64,000 nt of DNA from Methylomonas sp. MK1 (lineage in GTDB: Bacteria; Pseudomonadota; Gammaproteobacteria; Methylococcales; Methylomonadaceae): NCBI RefSeq assembly GCF_000365425.1, contig NZ_AQOV01000001.1, positions 3,100,001-3,164,000 on the forward strand. Direction: 5' to 3'. The notes beneath the pieces were generated by a model. It saw only the letters and a list, made by a program, of their open reading frames with translations, ran no database searches and was not told the DNA's origin. Positions 55,969-62,905 of this stretch are shown here, piece after piece. A program made the translations under genes and the position numbers. Position 1 is the stretch's first letter. Each line of letters begins with the position of its first letter.

Positions 55969-56293
55969 CGGTAGTGGGGCTGATTGAATATCGGTGGTTT
56001 GGCAACTAGAAAACGACAAACCAGAGCTGCCAGCTAAAATTAATCTGAAACACCAAGAAAAGTCCAACAAGCTGACGTTTGATGGGTCCGCACGACTTAC
56101 CCTAAAACGCATAAAAGCTTACGTACCGACAAGTTTCGAGCCGGATTCCTCCAATTACGCTGACGGCGTTACGCGTGCTGAGGACAGACGGTATTGGGGC
56201 TAACACTCGAACGCCAAGCAGATGTAGTCTTAGCTTTTTGGGTTATCCTAGTAGTGTTTTTAACTGTTAAATTGACTTAATAAAGGTACAGCA
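55969..56293. other. Intergenic stretch without a supportable gene
   Basis: A 69-codon frame at 55994-56203 has no domain, no good RBS and mixed composition, so I do not call it. Two similar 17-mers, GACGGTAGTGGGGCTGA and GACGGTATTGGGGCTAA (about 55967-55983 and 56187-56203, 15 of 17 identical), flank it and may mark a small insertion. Confidence 0.4.
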
Positions 56294-56797
56294 ATGAATC
56301 ACGGAAAAATGAAAAGATATCTGTCGGGTTTCAGCCTCTCGGTATTGGTTTTAATGTTGTATGGGTGCGCTTCGGCCAATTTGAGTGTAGTGCAGGCAAT
56401 GGCTGCTAAACCGGCTTCAGCATCACTGATTCTGATTGATAACACCGGAAGCAAGGTTTCTAATGAGGACATTGGCAATTTGAAATCTGCTTTTTCCGAT
56501 TCATTGCAAAAAGCCGGCGTCAAGATTGTATCGACCGAGAATAAAGACGTAGCGGCCGTCGTTGGTCAAATTCAACAATACGATAAAGGCAGTAAAGCGC
56601 TTCGGTACTTTGTCGGCTTCGGCGCTGGCACAGGTAAAATGAAAACGGCGTGGAAAGTGTCTGATCAGACCGGTGGCGAAATCGGCAGCTGTAATATCGA
56701 TGGCAGTATTTCGATGGGGGTGTTTGGCGGCGATTTTTATAACGTCCATGAAAAAGCCGCCGAGGCATTCTCGCAATTTTTCACCGGGACCAAGTAA
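56294..56797 (+). CDS. DUF4410-type lipoprotein
   Basis: A 167-residue lipoprotein: signal peptide with lipobox LYGC (Cys near residue 25), then a domain starting SLILIDNTGSKVSNEDIGNLKSAFSDSLQKAG and a Gly-rich strand FVGFGAGTGKMKTAWKVSD, as in DUF4410. The function of the family is unknown; members are surface or periplasmic lipoproteins. RBS AAAGG lies before the ATG. A second lipoprotein starts one base after its stop. Confidence 0.75.
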   Translation: MNHGKMKRYLSGFSLSVLVLMLYGCASANLSVVQAMAAKPASASLILIDNTGSKVSNEDIGNLKSAFSDSLQKAGVKIVSTENKDVAAVVGQIQQYDKGSKALRYFVGFGAGTGKMKTAWKVSDQTGGEIGSCNIDGSISMGVFGGDFYNVHEKAAEAFSQFFTGTK

Positions 56798-56798
56798 T

Positions 56799-57200
56799 GT
56801 GGGCCTTATCAAGTTGCGGCGGTTTTATATCTCTTTACGCTCAGCATTCTTGCTGTTAGCCTTGAATGGCTGCGGCACACTATTTGGCGGCCTGACCCAA
56901 GACATTAAATTGACAAGCGATCCTCCCAACGCGCAAGTGATTGACACCGATACTGGCGTGAAATACAACACACCTGTCATTGTTTCTTTGGAAAAAAGCA
57001 TTTCGCATTCCCTTGAATTTTCTAAAGAAGGTTATAAAACCGAGGTTGTACCTTTAAGAAGAGAGGTCCGGTTTGTTTGGTGGTTTCTTGATGCGTTTTC
57101 GCTCGGAGTGGGGAATTTGATCGATGCTGCAAGCGGCGGGTTATTCGATATCAAACCCGAGCAAGTACATGTCGCACTTGACCCAAAGTCTGGAAGCTAG
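56799..57200 (+). CDS. PEGA-domain lipoprotein
   Basis: A 133-residue lipoprotein if begun at the GTG at 56799, directly after the previous stop. That start gives a positively charged n-region (KLRRFYISLR), a hydrophobic core and lipobox LNGC. Next is a PEGA-like strand set (LTSDPPNAQVIDTDTG, HSLEFSKEGYKTEVVPLRRE) and a hydrophobic patch near residues 90-112 (VWWFLDAFSLGVGNLIDAASGG). The frame is open further upstream inside the DUF4410 gene, but that part lacks a signal peptide. Likely surface- or wall-binding; the partner is unknown. Confidence 0.7.
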   Translation: MGLIKLRRFYISLRSAFLLLALNGCGTLFGGLTQDIKLTSDPPNAQVIDTDTGVKYNTPVIVSLEKSISHSLEFSKEGYKTEVVPLRREVRFVWWFLDAFSLGVGNLIDAASGGLFDIKPEQVHVALDPKSGS

Positions 57201-57216
57201 CGTGACTCGCCGGAAA

Positions 57217-57349
57217 ATGAAAACAACATTTCAAGGTGGCTTTGCATGCTATTTTTCTAACCGGTTGCGCCGAGGTCGTTAACCTCTCTGACCGGCGCCC
57301 CTCAGTGGACGTTGGGCCTCCTCAAGGCAGGTTACTTATACATGCATAA
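57217..57349 (+). pseudogene. Possible frameshifted small lipoprotein remnant
   Basis: From a GTG at 57236 a 37-codon frame reads through a lipobox-like AIFLTGCAEVV to a TAA at 57347. The ATG at 57217 lies in another frame. Removing one A from the A-run at 57220-57223 would join it to give MKQHFKVALHAIFLTGCA, a good lipoprotein signal peptide. This may be a decayed or misread gene. Evidence is suggestive only. Confidence 0.3.
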
Positions 57350-57380
57350 GGCTTTTCGCCAAACGTCCAGATACACTGAG
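57301..57380 (+). repeat. Imperfect long hairpin upstream of the small membrane ORF
   Basis: CTCAGT (57301-57306) pairs with ACTGAG (57375-57380) and GGACGTT (57307-57313) with AACGTCC (57362-57368). The right arm has a short bulge and the loop is about 48 nt. It ends 22 bp before the ATG of the 50-residue ORF and could be a leader structure. Confidence 0.4.
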
Positions 57381-57402
57381 TCACTCGATAAGGAGAAATA
57401 CC

Positions 57403-57555
57403 ATGAAACAACACGAAAGTTTTAATAGCCACCAGAATCCGCTAGTACTACCTTTCCATTTGGCGCTCCGCCACCTTCACAAGAATGAGCGATGGATTTT
57501 GGTTTTGTTCTCAATTCTTTTTCTGGTGGATTGGTGGCTGGGATGGCCGATTTAG
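57403..57555 (+). CDS. 50-residue small membrane protein
   Basis: An ATG at 57403 with an excellent RBS (AAGGAG, about 8 bases upstream) opens a 50-codon frame ending TAG at 57553-57555. The first 30 residues are polar and His-rich (four His between residues 4 and 26). A strong single membrane helix follows, rich in Trp, Leu and Phe (about residues 31-48, ILVLFSILFLVDWW). It is unlike any family I know. The RBS and the clean helix argue for a real small protein; there is no clue to function. It sits between two lipoprotein genes and the convergent kinase gene. Confidence 0.55.
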   Translation: MKQHESFNSHQNPLVLPFHLALRHLHKNERWILVLFSILFLVDWWLGWPI

Positions 57556-57664
57556 CTTAGTAAGGTACTGATTGAACGCATTGGATGCCATACGTGTTTT
57601 ATGCGCCTGTCCCTTACATCTAAGCCATTAGCCCGGTGATTTCATGTAACCAAGAACATTCAAG
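57556..57664. other. Short convergent gap
   Basis: Between the small membrane ORF and the 3' end of the minus-strand kinase gene. I see no hairpin with a T-tract and no further frame worth calling. Confidence 0.4.
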
Positions 57665-58729
57665 TTACCCGCCTTTGCATCGAGCAATTAAACGCTCCAA
57701 TAAGTCCTTCTGCCGCTCGATACTGGCGCACAAAACAAATAGCGCCTGCGCCCGTTCCAGGTTTTGCCGGGGCGCGCTAACTTTGAAGTATTGGTTGCCG
57801 TCCAGATAATCGCTGAAAAAGCGCAGGCCCAGTTCAAACGGAATCAGCCAGATGGCCGGGTAGAGATAGTCGTAGTCGTTGGCGGTGAAAAACTCGCCGG
57901 CTTCTTGCAGGTAGCTTTCCAGTATGGTCTGGCAGCGGGCCAGGTCGAATTCGTTGTTGCTGGGGTTGTGGCAGCAGGAGCGCAGGCAGTCGCCGATGTC
58001 GTAATGCACCAGGCCGGGTTTGACGGTGTCCAGATCGATCAGGCTGACGATGCGGTCGCTGCCGGGTTCGAATAGAAAATTGTTCAGTTTCGGGTCGCCG
58101 TGTATCACCCGTTCGCACAGTTCTCCGCACTGTTTGGCTTGCTCCAGGACGGGGATTCGTTGCTGCATCCGGTCGATAAAATCCCGGCATTCGTTAAATG
58201 CCGTATCGCAGGTGACTTGCAACGGCTGCGCCAGCCGTTGCCGATAAGTTTCAAAGTAGCTTGGCGTGATATGGAAGCCCGGCAGGGTGTCGTGCAGCTC
58301 AGCGGCGGGCAGGGTGGCGCATAGCTTGTGAAAGTGTGCCAGGGCAAAGCCGACTTGGCTGGCTTCCGCCGGATTGCTGATGTACTCGCGGCTCTCGGCG
58401 GGCTCGATCAATTCCAACGCTCGCCAGACTTGGCCGCTATCGTCCCGATAACTCGCCGATCCAGCCACAGTGGGCAGCATGGCCGGAATTTGCAGACGCA
58501 CATCGGCGGCACGCTGCGAGCCGATGTGCCGATTCAGCCGTTGCAGATTGGCGATGACCTGTTCCGGTTGCGGAAATACCCGACCGTTCAGGCCTTGCAA
58601 TACAAAGCGATTGCCGTTGCTTGGGGTGACGAGATAGGTGTCGTTGATCAGGCCGTTACCGAGCGGGCTGATCTGCGGTGCGCTGCCGAGGCCGGTAAAT
58701 TGTTCGGCTATCTGCTGTAGCCGAATCAC
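57665..58729 (-). CDS. Phosphotransferase, NahK/APH-like kinase
   Basis: A 354-residue protein with the aminoglycoside-phosphotransferase fold. [11 protein letters not shown] at the nucleotide loop, catalytic [13 protein letters not shown] (about residues 208-220) and the metal site [22 protein letters not shown] are intact. The overall pattern is closest to N-acetylhexosamine 1-kinase-type enzymes, which phosphorylate sugars rather than antibiotics. A kinase for a sugar or small alcohol is the best guess. It overlaps rdgB by 4 bp (ATGA). Confidence 0.8.
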   Translation of the reverse strand: MIRLQQIAEQFTGLGSAPQISPLGNGLINDTYLVTPSNGNRFVLQGLNGRVFPQPEQVIANLQRLNRHIGSQRAADVRLQIPAMLPTVAGSASYRDDSGQVWRALELIEPAESREYISNPAEASQVGFALAHFHKLCATLPAAELHDTLPGFHITPSYFETYRQRLAQPLQVTCDTAFNECRDFIDRMQQRIPVLEQAKQCGELCERVIHGDPKLNNFLFEPGSDRIVSLIDLDTVKPGLVHYDIGDCLRSCCHNPSNNEFDLARCQTILESYLQEAGEFFTANDYDYLYPAIWLIPFELGLRFFSDYLDGNQYFKVSAPRQNLERAQALFVLCASIERQKDLLERLIARCKGG

Positions 58730-59313
58730 AGCCCGGCAAGTTGTTGACTAAGCGCCCGCAAAGCTTGGCCGCGATGGCTGAGAGCGTTTTTTAATTCCGG
58801 GGCCAGTTGCGCCGACGAGCATTGGTACTGCTCAACCCAGAACACCGGATCGTAACCAAAGCCGTTTTCACCCACAGCTTGCCGCAAAATCCGGCCTTCC
58901 CAAACGCCTTGGGCGATGATGGGCGTCGGGTCCAACGCATGACGTAGATAAACCATCACGCAGATGAAACGCGCGCTGCGTTCTGTGTCCGGCACGTCGC
59001 GCATTTCTTCCAGTAACTTGTCCAGATTCGCTTGGTCCGAAGCGCCGACACCGGCATAACGCGCCGAAATCACGCCAGGCGCGCCGCCCAACGCATCCAC
59101 CGCCAAACCCGAGTCATCGGCAATGGCCGGCAAGTTGCAATGCGCCGCAGCGTTGCGGGCCTTGATGATGGCGTTTTCGATAAAGGTCGCGCCGGTTTCT
59201 TCCGGCTCGACCACATTAAACTGCGATTGCGGCAGGATTTGGTCGTTTTGCAGGATGGCCTGAATTTCCCGAATCTTGCCGGCATTACCGCTGGCCAAAA
59301 CTATCGAACTCAT
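58726..59313 (-). CDS. rdgB: XTP/dITP diphosphatase (RdgB/HAM1)
   Basis: A 195-residue house-cleaning enzyme: [20 protein letters not shown] at the start, [20 protein letters not shown] with the metal Asp pair, SARYAG, and [12 protein letters not shown]. It removes inosine and xanthosine triphosphates. It lies 5 bp after rph, the order also common in E. coli relatives. Confidence 0.95.
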   Translation of the reverse strand: MSSIVLASGNAGKIREIQAILQNDQILPQSQFNVVEPEETGATFIENAIIKARNAAAHCNLPAIADDSGLAVDALGGAPGVISARYAGVGASDQANLDKLLEEMRDVPDTERSARFICVMVYLRHALDPTPIIAQGVWEGRILRQAVGENGFGYDPVFWVEQYQCSSAQLAPELKNALSHRGQALRALSQQLAGL

Positions 59314-59318
59314 TTCTT

Positions 59319-60068
59319 TTACAGCACGACTCGCAGCGGGGCTGGCTTTTTCGCTTCCCGCAATGCCGCTTGCTGTTTTTCCAGCAGCTGATTGATGCCG
59401 AACTCGGCCAATTCCAGCATCGCGTTAAGCTCGTCTTTTCTAAACGCATGACCTTCGGCGGTACCTTGCACTTCGATGAAGTGGCCGGCTTCGTTCATCA
59501 CCACGTTCATGTCGGTTTCGGCTTGATGATCTTCAGCATAGTCCAGATCCAGCACCGGTACGCCGTTATAAATCCCCACCGATACCGAAGCCACTTGCCC
59601 ATGCAGCGGGTTTTTCTTGATTTTGTGAGTTTTTAACAGATGTTCAATAGCAATCGACAAAGCGACGAAGCCGCCAGTGATGGACGCGGTGCGGGTGCCG
59701 CCGTCGGCTTGAATCACGTCGCAATCGATGGTGATGGTGTTTTCACCCAGGGCTTTTAAGTCAATGGCCGCGCGCAAGGAGCGGCCGATCAAACGTTGAA
59801 TTTCCAGGGTGCGGCCGCCTTGTTTGCCGCGGCCGGCTTCGCGGTCCATCCGGCTGTGGGTGGAGCGCGGCAACATGCCGTATTCCGCGGTTACCCAGCC
59901 CTCACCTTTGCCTTTCAAGAAGCGAGGAACGCTGTTGTCGACGCTGGCGGTGCATAGAACCCGAGTATCGCCGAACTCCACTAACACCGAGCCTTCGGCA
60001 TGTTTGGTGTAATTGCAGGTGAAGCGTATTTCGCGCAGTTGATCGGGGTTGCGTCCGCTTGGTCTCAT
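59319..60068 (-). CDS. rph: Ribonuclease PH
   Basis: A protein of 249 residues when started at the ATG at 60068 ([12 protein letters not shown]); another ATG lies two codons earlier, but it abuts the GCGAG RBS. Motifs [27 protein letters not shown] and [19 protein letters not shown] are the tRNA-processing phosphorolytic core. It trims tRNA 3' ends. Slightly longer than the usual 238-240 residues at the C-terminus ([10 protein letters not shown]). Confidence 0.95.
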   Translation of the reverse strand: MRPSGRNPDQLREIRFTCNYTKHAEGSVLVEFGDTRVLCTASVDNSVPRFLKGKGEGWVTAEYGMLPRSTHSRMDREAGRGKQGGRTLEIQRLIGRSLRAAIDLKALGENTITIDCDVIQADGGTRTASITGGFVALSIAIEHLLKTHKIKKNPLHGQVASVSVGIYNGVPVLDLDYAEDHQAETDMNVVMNEAGHFIEVQGTAEGHAFRKDELNAMLELAEFGINQLLEKQQAALREAKKPAPLRVVL

Positions 60069-60125
60069 ATTCATCTCGCTGGTATATAAATTGCCGGCAT
60101 TATACTGGCTTTACCGGGCGGATTT

Positions 60126-61031
60126 TTAACTATTGCCGGGACTGAGAGCCTGCTGTAACTCTGCCACGCTTTGCGGTCTATTCTCTGGAAAAACCGCCAT
60201 GGCCCAATCGATGGCTTTCAGTAAATACTCGGGAAAATGCCGTTTATGCGCCTTCACGGCCGGTGCTAAATCGTCCTGTTTGATGCGATCCGGCGAGGGC
60301 TGCGGGATTTTATAATCCAAACAGGCGCGCATACTGGCGCCCACCGCATAAATGTCCGACCAAGGGCCGAGATTGCCGTTGTTGTCGTATTGTTCGATCG
60401 GCGAATAACCGTTGGTTAGCACCTTGGCGCGGTTGCGTTGTGGGTCCAGGGTGATTTTGCGGATGGCACCGAAATCCAGCAGCAAGGGATCGTTTTCGCT
60501 GCGGATCAAAATATTGGCGGGCTTGATGTCCAGATGCACCAGACCTTTTTGATGCACCGCTTCGACGCCGGTCAGCAACAGCTTGAATACGGTCAGCAAG
60601 AAGTCTTCGTTAATCGGCAGGCTGCGTTTGTGGAGGATTTTGTCCAGGGTGATGCCGTAGTCGTAAGTCATCACCATATACACGGTGTCGTTGGCCTGGA
60701 AGAAATTAATCACATCGACGATATTGTGGTGCTTGAGCATCGCCAGCACTTTGGCTTCTTCAAAGAATAACGAGCGGCCGCGCATGAACAGTGTCTTGGC
60801 CTCCTCATTATTGGGTACGACTAGATTGTTCCAGGTGCGGTGCGCCAACTTGCGGGGTAGATATTCCTTAATCGCCACCTGAATCTGATCGGCCAACTGC
60901 CTGGCCAGATACACCGAGCTAAAGCCACCATGCGCCAATTCCCGCTCGATCATGTACTGATCTATAATGGTTCCCGATTGAAGGTAATTCCATTCCTTGG
61001 GATAAGTTTCTGGATCGTAGTATTCGGCCAT
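60126..61031 (-). CDS. Serine/threonine protein kinase (Hanks type)
   Basis: A 301-residue soluble kinase from the ATG at 61031. Gly-rich loop ELAHGGFSSVYLA, Lys in VAIKEYLPRKLA, catalytic loop HLDIKPANILI with Asp and Asn, and DFGAIRK. No membrane helix or sensor domain follows the kinase core, unlike PknB types. It is divergent from yicC across 43 bp and lies upstream of rph and rdgB on the minus strand. It contains no phosphatase partner. The target is unknown. Confidence 0.9.
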   Translation of the reverse strand: MAEYYDPETYPKEWNYLQSGTIIDQYMIERELAHGGFSSVYLARQLADQIQVAIKEYLPRKLAHRTWNNLVVPNNEEAKTLFMRGRSLFFEEAKVLAMLKHHNIVDVINFFQANDTVYMVMTYDYGITLDKILHKRSLPINEDFLLTVFKLLLTGVEAVHQKGLVHLDIKPANILIRSENDPLLLDFGAIRKITLDPQRNRAKVLTNGYSPIEQYDNNGNLGPWSDIYAVGASMRACLDYKIPQPSPDRIKQDDLAPAVKAHKRHFPEYLLKAIDWAMAVFPENRPQSVAELQQALSPGNS

Positions 61032-61074
61032 GTGCAAAGCTGGGCGGGTTAAGCGTAACGATTATAGGTGAAAA

Positions 61075-61938
61075 ATGATAAGAAGCATGACCGCTTTCGC
61101 GGACGGCGAAATAAGCGCCGACAATCTGACCATCCTTTGCGAATTACGTTCGGTCAACCATCGTTACAGCGATCTTAGCGTCAAGTTGCCCGAGCGACTA
61201 CGCTTTGTGGAAGCCGACGCCCGCCGCCTGATTGCCGACAAACTGAAGCGCGGCAAAATCGAATGCGCCTTGAGTTACAAAAAGCAAGCCAGCGATAACA
61301 GCTTCAATATCAATCGGGAAATAATCGAAAAGTTGCTGACGGCTACCGCGGGTATCGAAGCGATGATGAGCAATCCGCAGCCGTTTTCCGCATTAGAGGT
61401 GCTGGCGTTTCCGGGGGTGCAGCAAGAAACCGAAACCGACAAGGAAGCGCTACGCGAAAAAATTGTCCAGTTACTGGACTTAACGCTGGATAAAATGCTG
61501 GAAACCCGCGCCCGCGAAGGGGCGCAACTGGCGCAATTATTAGAAGATCGTTGTCAAAAGATTAATTTGTTGGTCGAAGCGGCCCACAAACGTATGCCGG
61601 ATGTGTTGCACAACCTGCGTAGCAAGCTTACCAGCCGGGTGTTGGAGATGGTGGCCGAACCTAATTTTGATCGCTTGGAGCAGGAGTTGGTGTTGCTGGC
61701 GCAAAAACTTGATGTGGCCGAAGAACTGGATCGCTTGGAAACCCATGTCGCCGAAGTGCTGCGCACCTTGAAACAACCGGAACCCACCGGCCGCCGTCTG
61801 GATTTTTTAATGCAGGAAATGAACCGGGAAGCTAACACCTTGGGCTCCAAGTCCGCTGACCGGGAAATGACGCAGATTTCCATCGATTTGAAGGTGCTGA
61901 TCGAGCAAATGCGAGAGCAAATTCAGAATATTGAATAA
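61075..61938 (+). CDS. yicC: YicC family endoribonuclease
   Basis: A 287-residue YicC protein. MIRSMTAFADGE start, CELRSVNHRYSDLSVKLPERLR, and the C-terminal DUF1732 block RRLDFLMQEMNREANTLGSKSAD are all standard. E. coli YicC has been reported to act as an endoribonuclease affecting small RNA turnover. A strong terminator follows 38 bp on. Confidence 0.94.
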   Translation: MIRSMTAFADGEISADNLTILCELRSVNHRYSDLSVKLPERLRFVEADARRLIADKLKRGKIECALSYKKQASDNSFNINREIIEKLLTATAGIEAMMSNPQPFSALEVLAFPGVQQETETDKEALREKIVQLLDLTLDKMLETRAREGAQLAQLLEDRCQKINLLVEAAHKRMPDVLHNLRSKLTSRVLEMVAEPNFDRLEQELVLLAQKLDVAEELDRLETHVAEVLRTLKQPEPTGRRLDFLMQEMNREANTLGSKSADREMTQISIDLKVLIEQMREQIQNIE

Positions 61939-61976
61939 TGTTTCAGGCTGTCCCGGACAGTCCCACCAACTAAACG

Positions 61977-62002
61977 AAGCCCAGTAAGTCTGGGCTTTTT
62001 TA
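61977..62002 (+). terminator. Intrinsic terminator after yicC
   Basis: AAGCCCAG (61977-61984) and CTGGGCTT (61990-61997) with a 5-nt loop, followed by a T-run. A separate small palindrome, CTGTCC-C-GGACAG (61948-61960), lies just before it. Confidence 0.88.
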
Positions 62003-62045
62003 TGCCTAGACATTCCCAAGTAATCCCAAAAGAGCGCAAGTTTTA

Positions 62046-62099
62046 GGTGTACCACTGGGTGTACCAATGGCATAATTGTTCAAAATTTGGTGGTACACC
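62046..62099. repeat. GGTGTACCA repeats upstream of an integrase remnant
   Basis: GGTGTACCA occurs at 62046-62054 and 62058-62066 in direct orientation and once inverted (TGGTACACC, 62091-62099). It ends 18 bp before the integrase-like ATG. Such short repeats beside an integrase gene are the usual form of arm-type recombinase sites; that role is inferred. Confidence 0.5.
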
Positions 62100-62117
62100 A
62101 CATAGGGAGCGCGAATC

Positions 62118-62297
62118 ATGGCAAAGCTGACTGATATACAGATAAAGGCATGGATTAAAAACGGCGAACGCTTTGAAGGTAAAAGCGATGGTGACGGGCT
62201 TTATCTGAGCTATCGTGAAAATTTTGCCGCACCTATCTGGAGGCTTCGCTACAAAATTAAAGGCGTCTCAAGATGGGTGACAATGGGCAGCCTTTGA
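62118..62297 (+). pseudogene. Truncated tyrosine integrase, N-terminal stub
   Basis: A 59-codon frame starting MAKLTDIQIKAWIKNGERFE and continuing GDGLYLSY, WRLRYKIKGVSRWVTMGSL is the arm-binding (DUF4102) N-terminus of a P4-type tyrosine recombinase. It stops at a TGA at 62295 just where GxYP would follow, and no catalytic domain (RHRY residues) is found after it. The rest has been lost, so this is a relic of an integrated element. Confidence 0.75.
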
Positions 62298-62368
62298 TTA
62301 CGACACCACAAAGCGGCCGGACCACCAGCTGACGCAAAGCCGAGAAACTGCACACGTTTTTCTTAAGC

Positions 62369-62889
62369 TCACGGTGCACAACTCACCACCAATTCGTCAC
62401 TGTATTGACCCACTTCCAAATCTTTCACCACATAAACCGCCGTATAACGGCGCAACTCTGGCTTACCGGCAACCAAAAGCGGGCGGTTATCGACATAGCG
62501 AGTTGGGGTATCACGGGCTAGAAACACAAATTCGCTTTCATTCTCCCGCTGAGAATAGATATTGATGCCGTCGCTTTTGAATTTTTGAAAACTCAACACC
62601 ACATTACCACCGGTCTGATCCGCAGCCTTCAGCACCGGCTTGGCATCGGTTAAATCCGTATTGATTTCCGCGCCGACGATACCCAACAGACTAACCAGTG
62701 CCTCCGTATAACCGGGGTGGGCCTTGATCCGTCGCGCCAATGCTCTTACCTTATTTTCGAACCGCGATAAGCCTGCTTTTCAGCGGTCGCATGATGCGCG
62801 GCTGCGGCGGCAATATTGGCGGCGGATACTTTGCAATGCAGTTCTTGGTTCTCGGTGTTGCAAACTGCAAGATTCAGCAGTTGCGCTAC
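62369..62889 (-). pseudogene. Frameshifted and truncated hypothetical gene
   Basis: The main frame (62369-62779) encodes ARRIKAHPGYTEALVSLLGI, then GNVVLSFQKFKSDGINIYSQ and a Pro-terminated end VVSCAP, a C-terminal domain I know from bacterial proteins of unknown function. Just upstream the Ala-rich helix typical of the same family (SAANIAAAAAHHATAEKQAY) continues in a different frame (62746-62889) and meets a stop at 62890-62892. A frameshift near 62755-62780 thus separates the halves and the N-terminus is missing. The TTG at 62740 is not a convincing start. Confidence 0.65.
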
Positions 62890-62905
62890 CTAACTAGTGT
62901 TCCGC

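Noticed and set aside
55994..56203. 69-codon frame after the penicillin acylase gene
   Set aside because: No recognisable domain, no clear RBS and bounded by similar 17-mers; not enough to call a gene.
61948..61960. CTGTCC-C-GGACAG palindrome after yicC as an attachment core
   Set aside because: No second copy was noticed in the window, so an att role cannot be supported.
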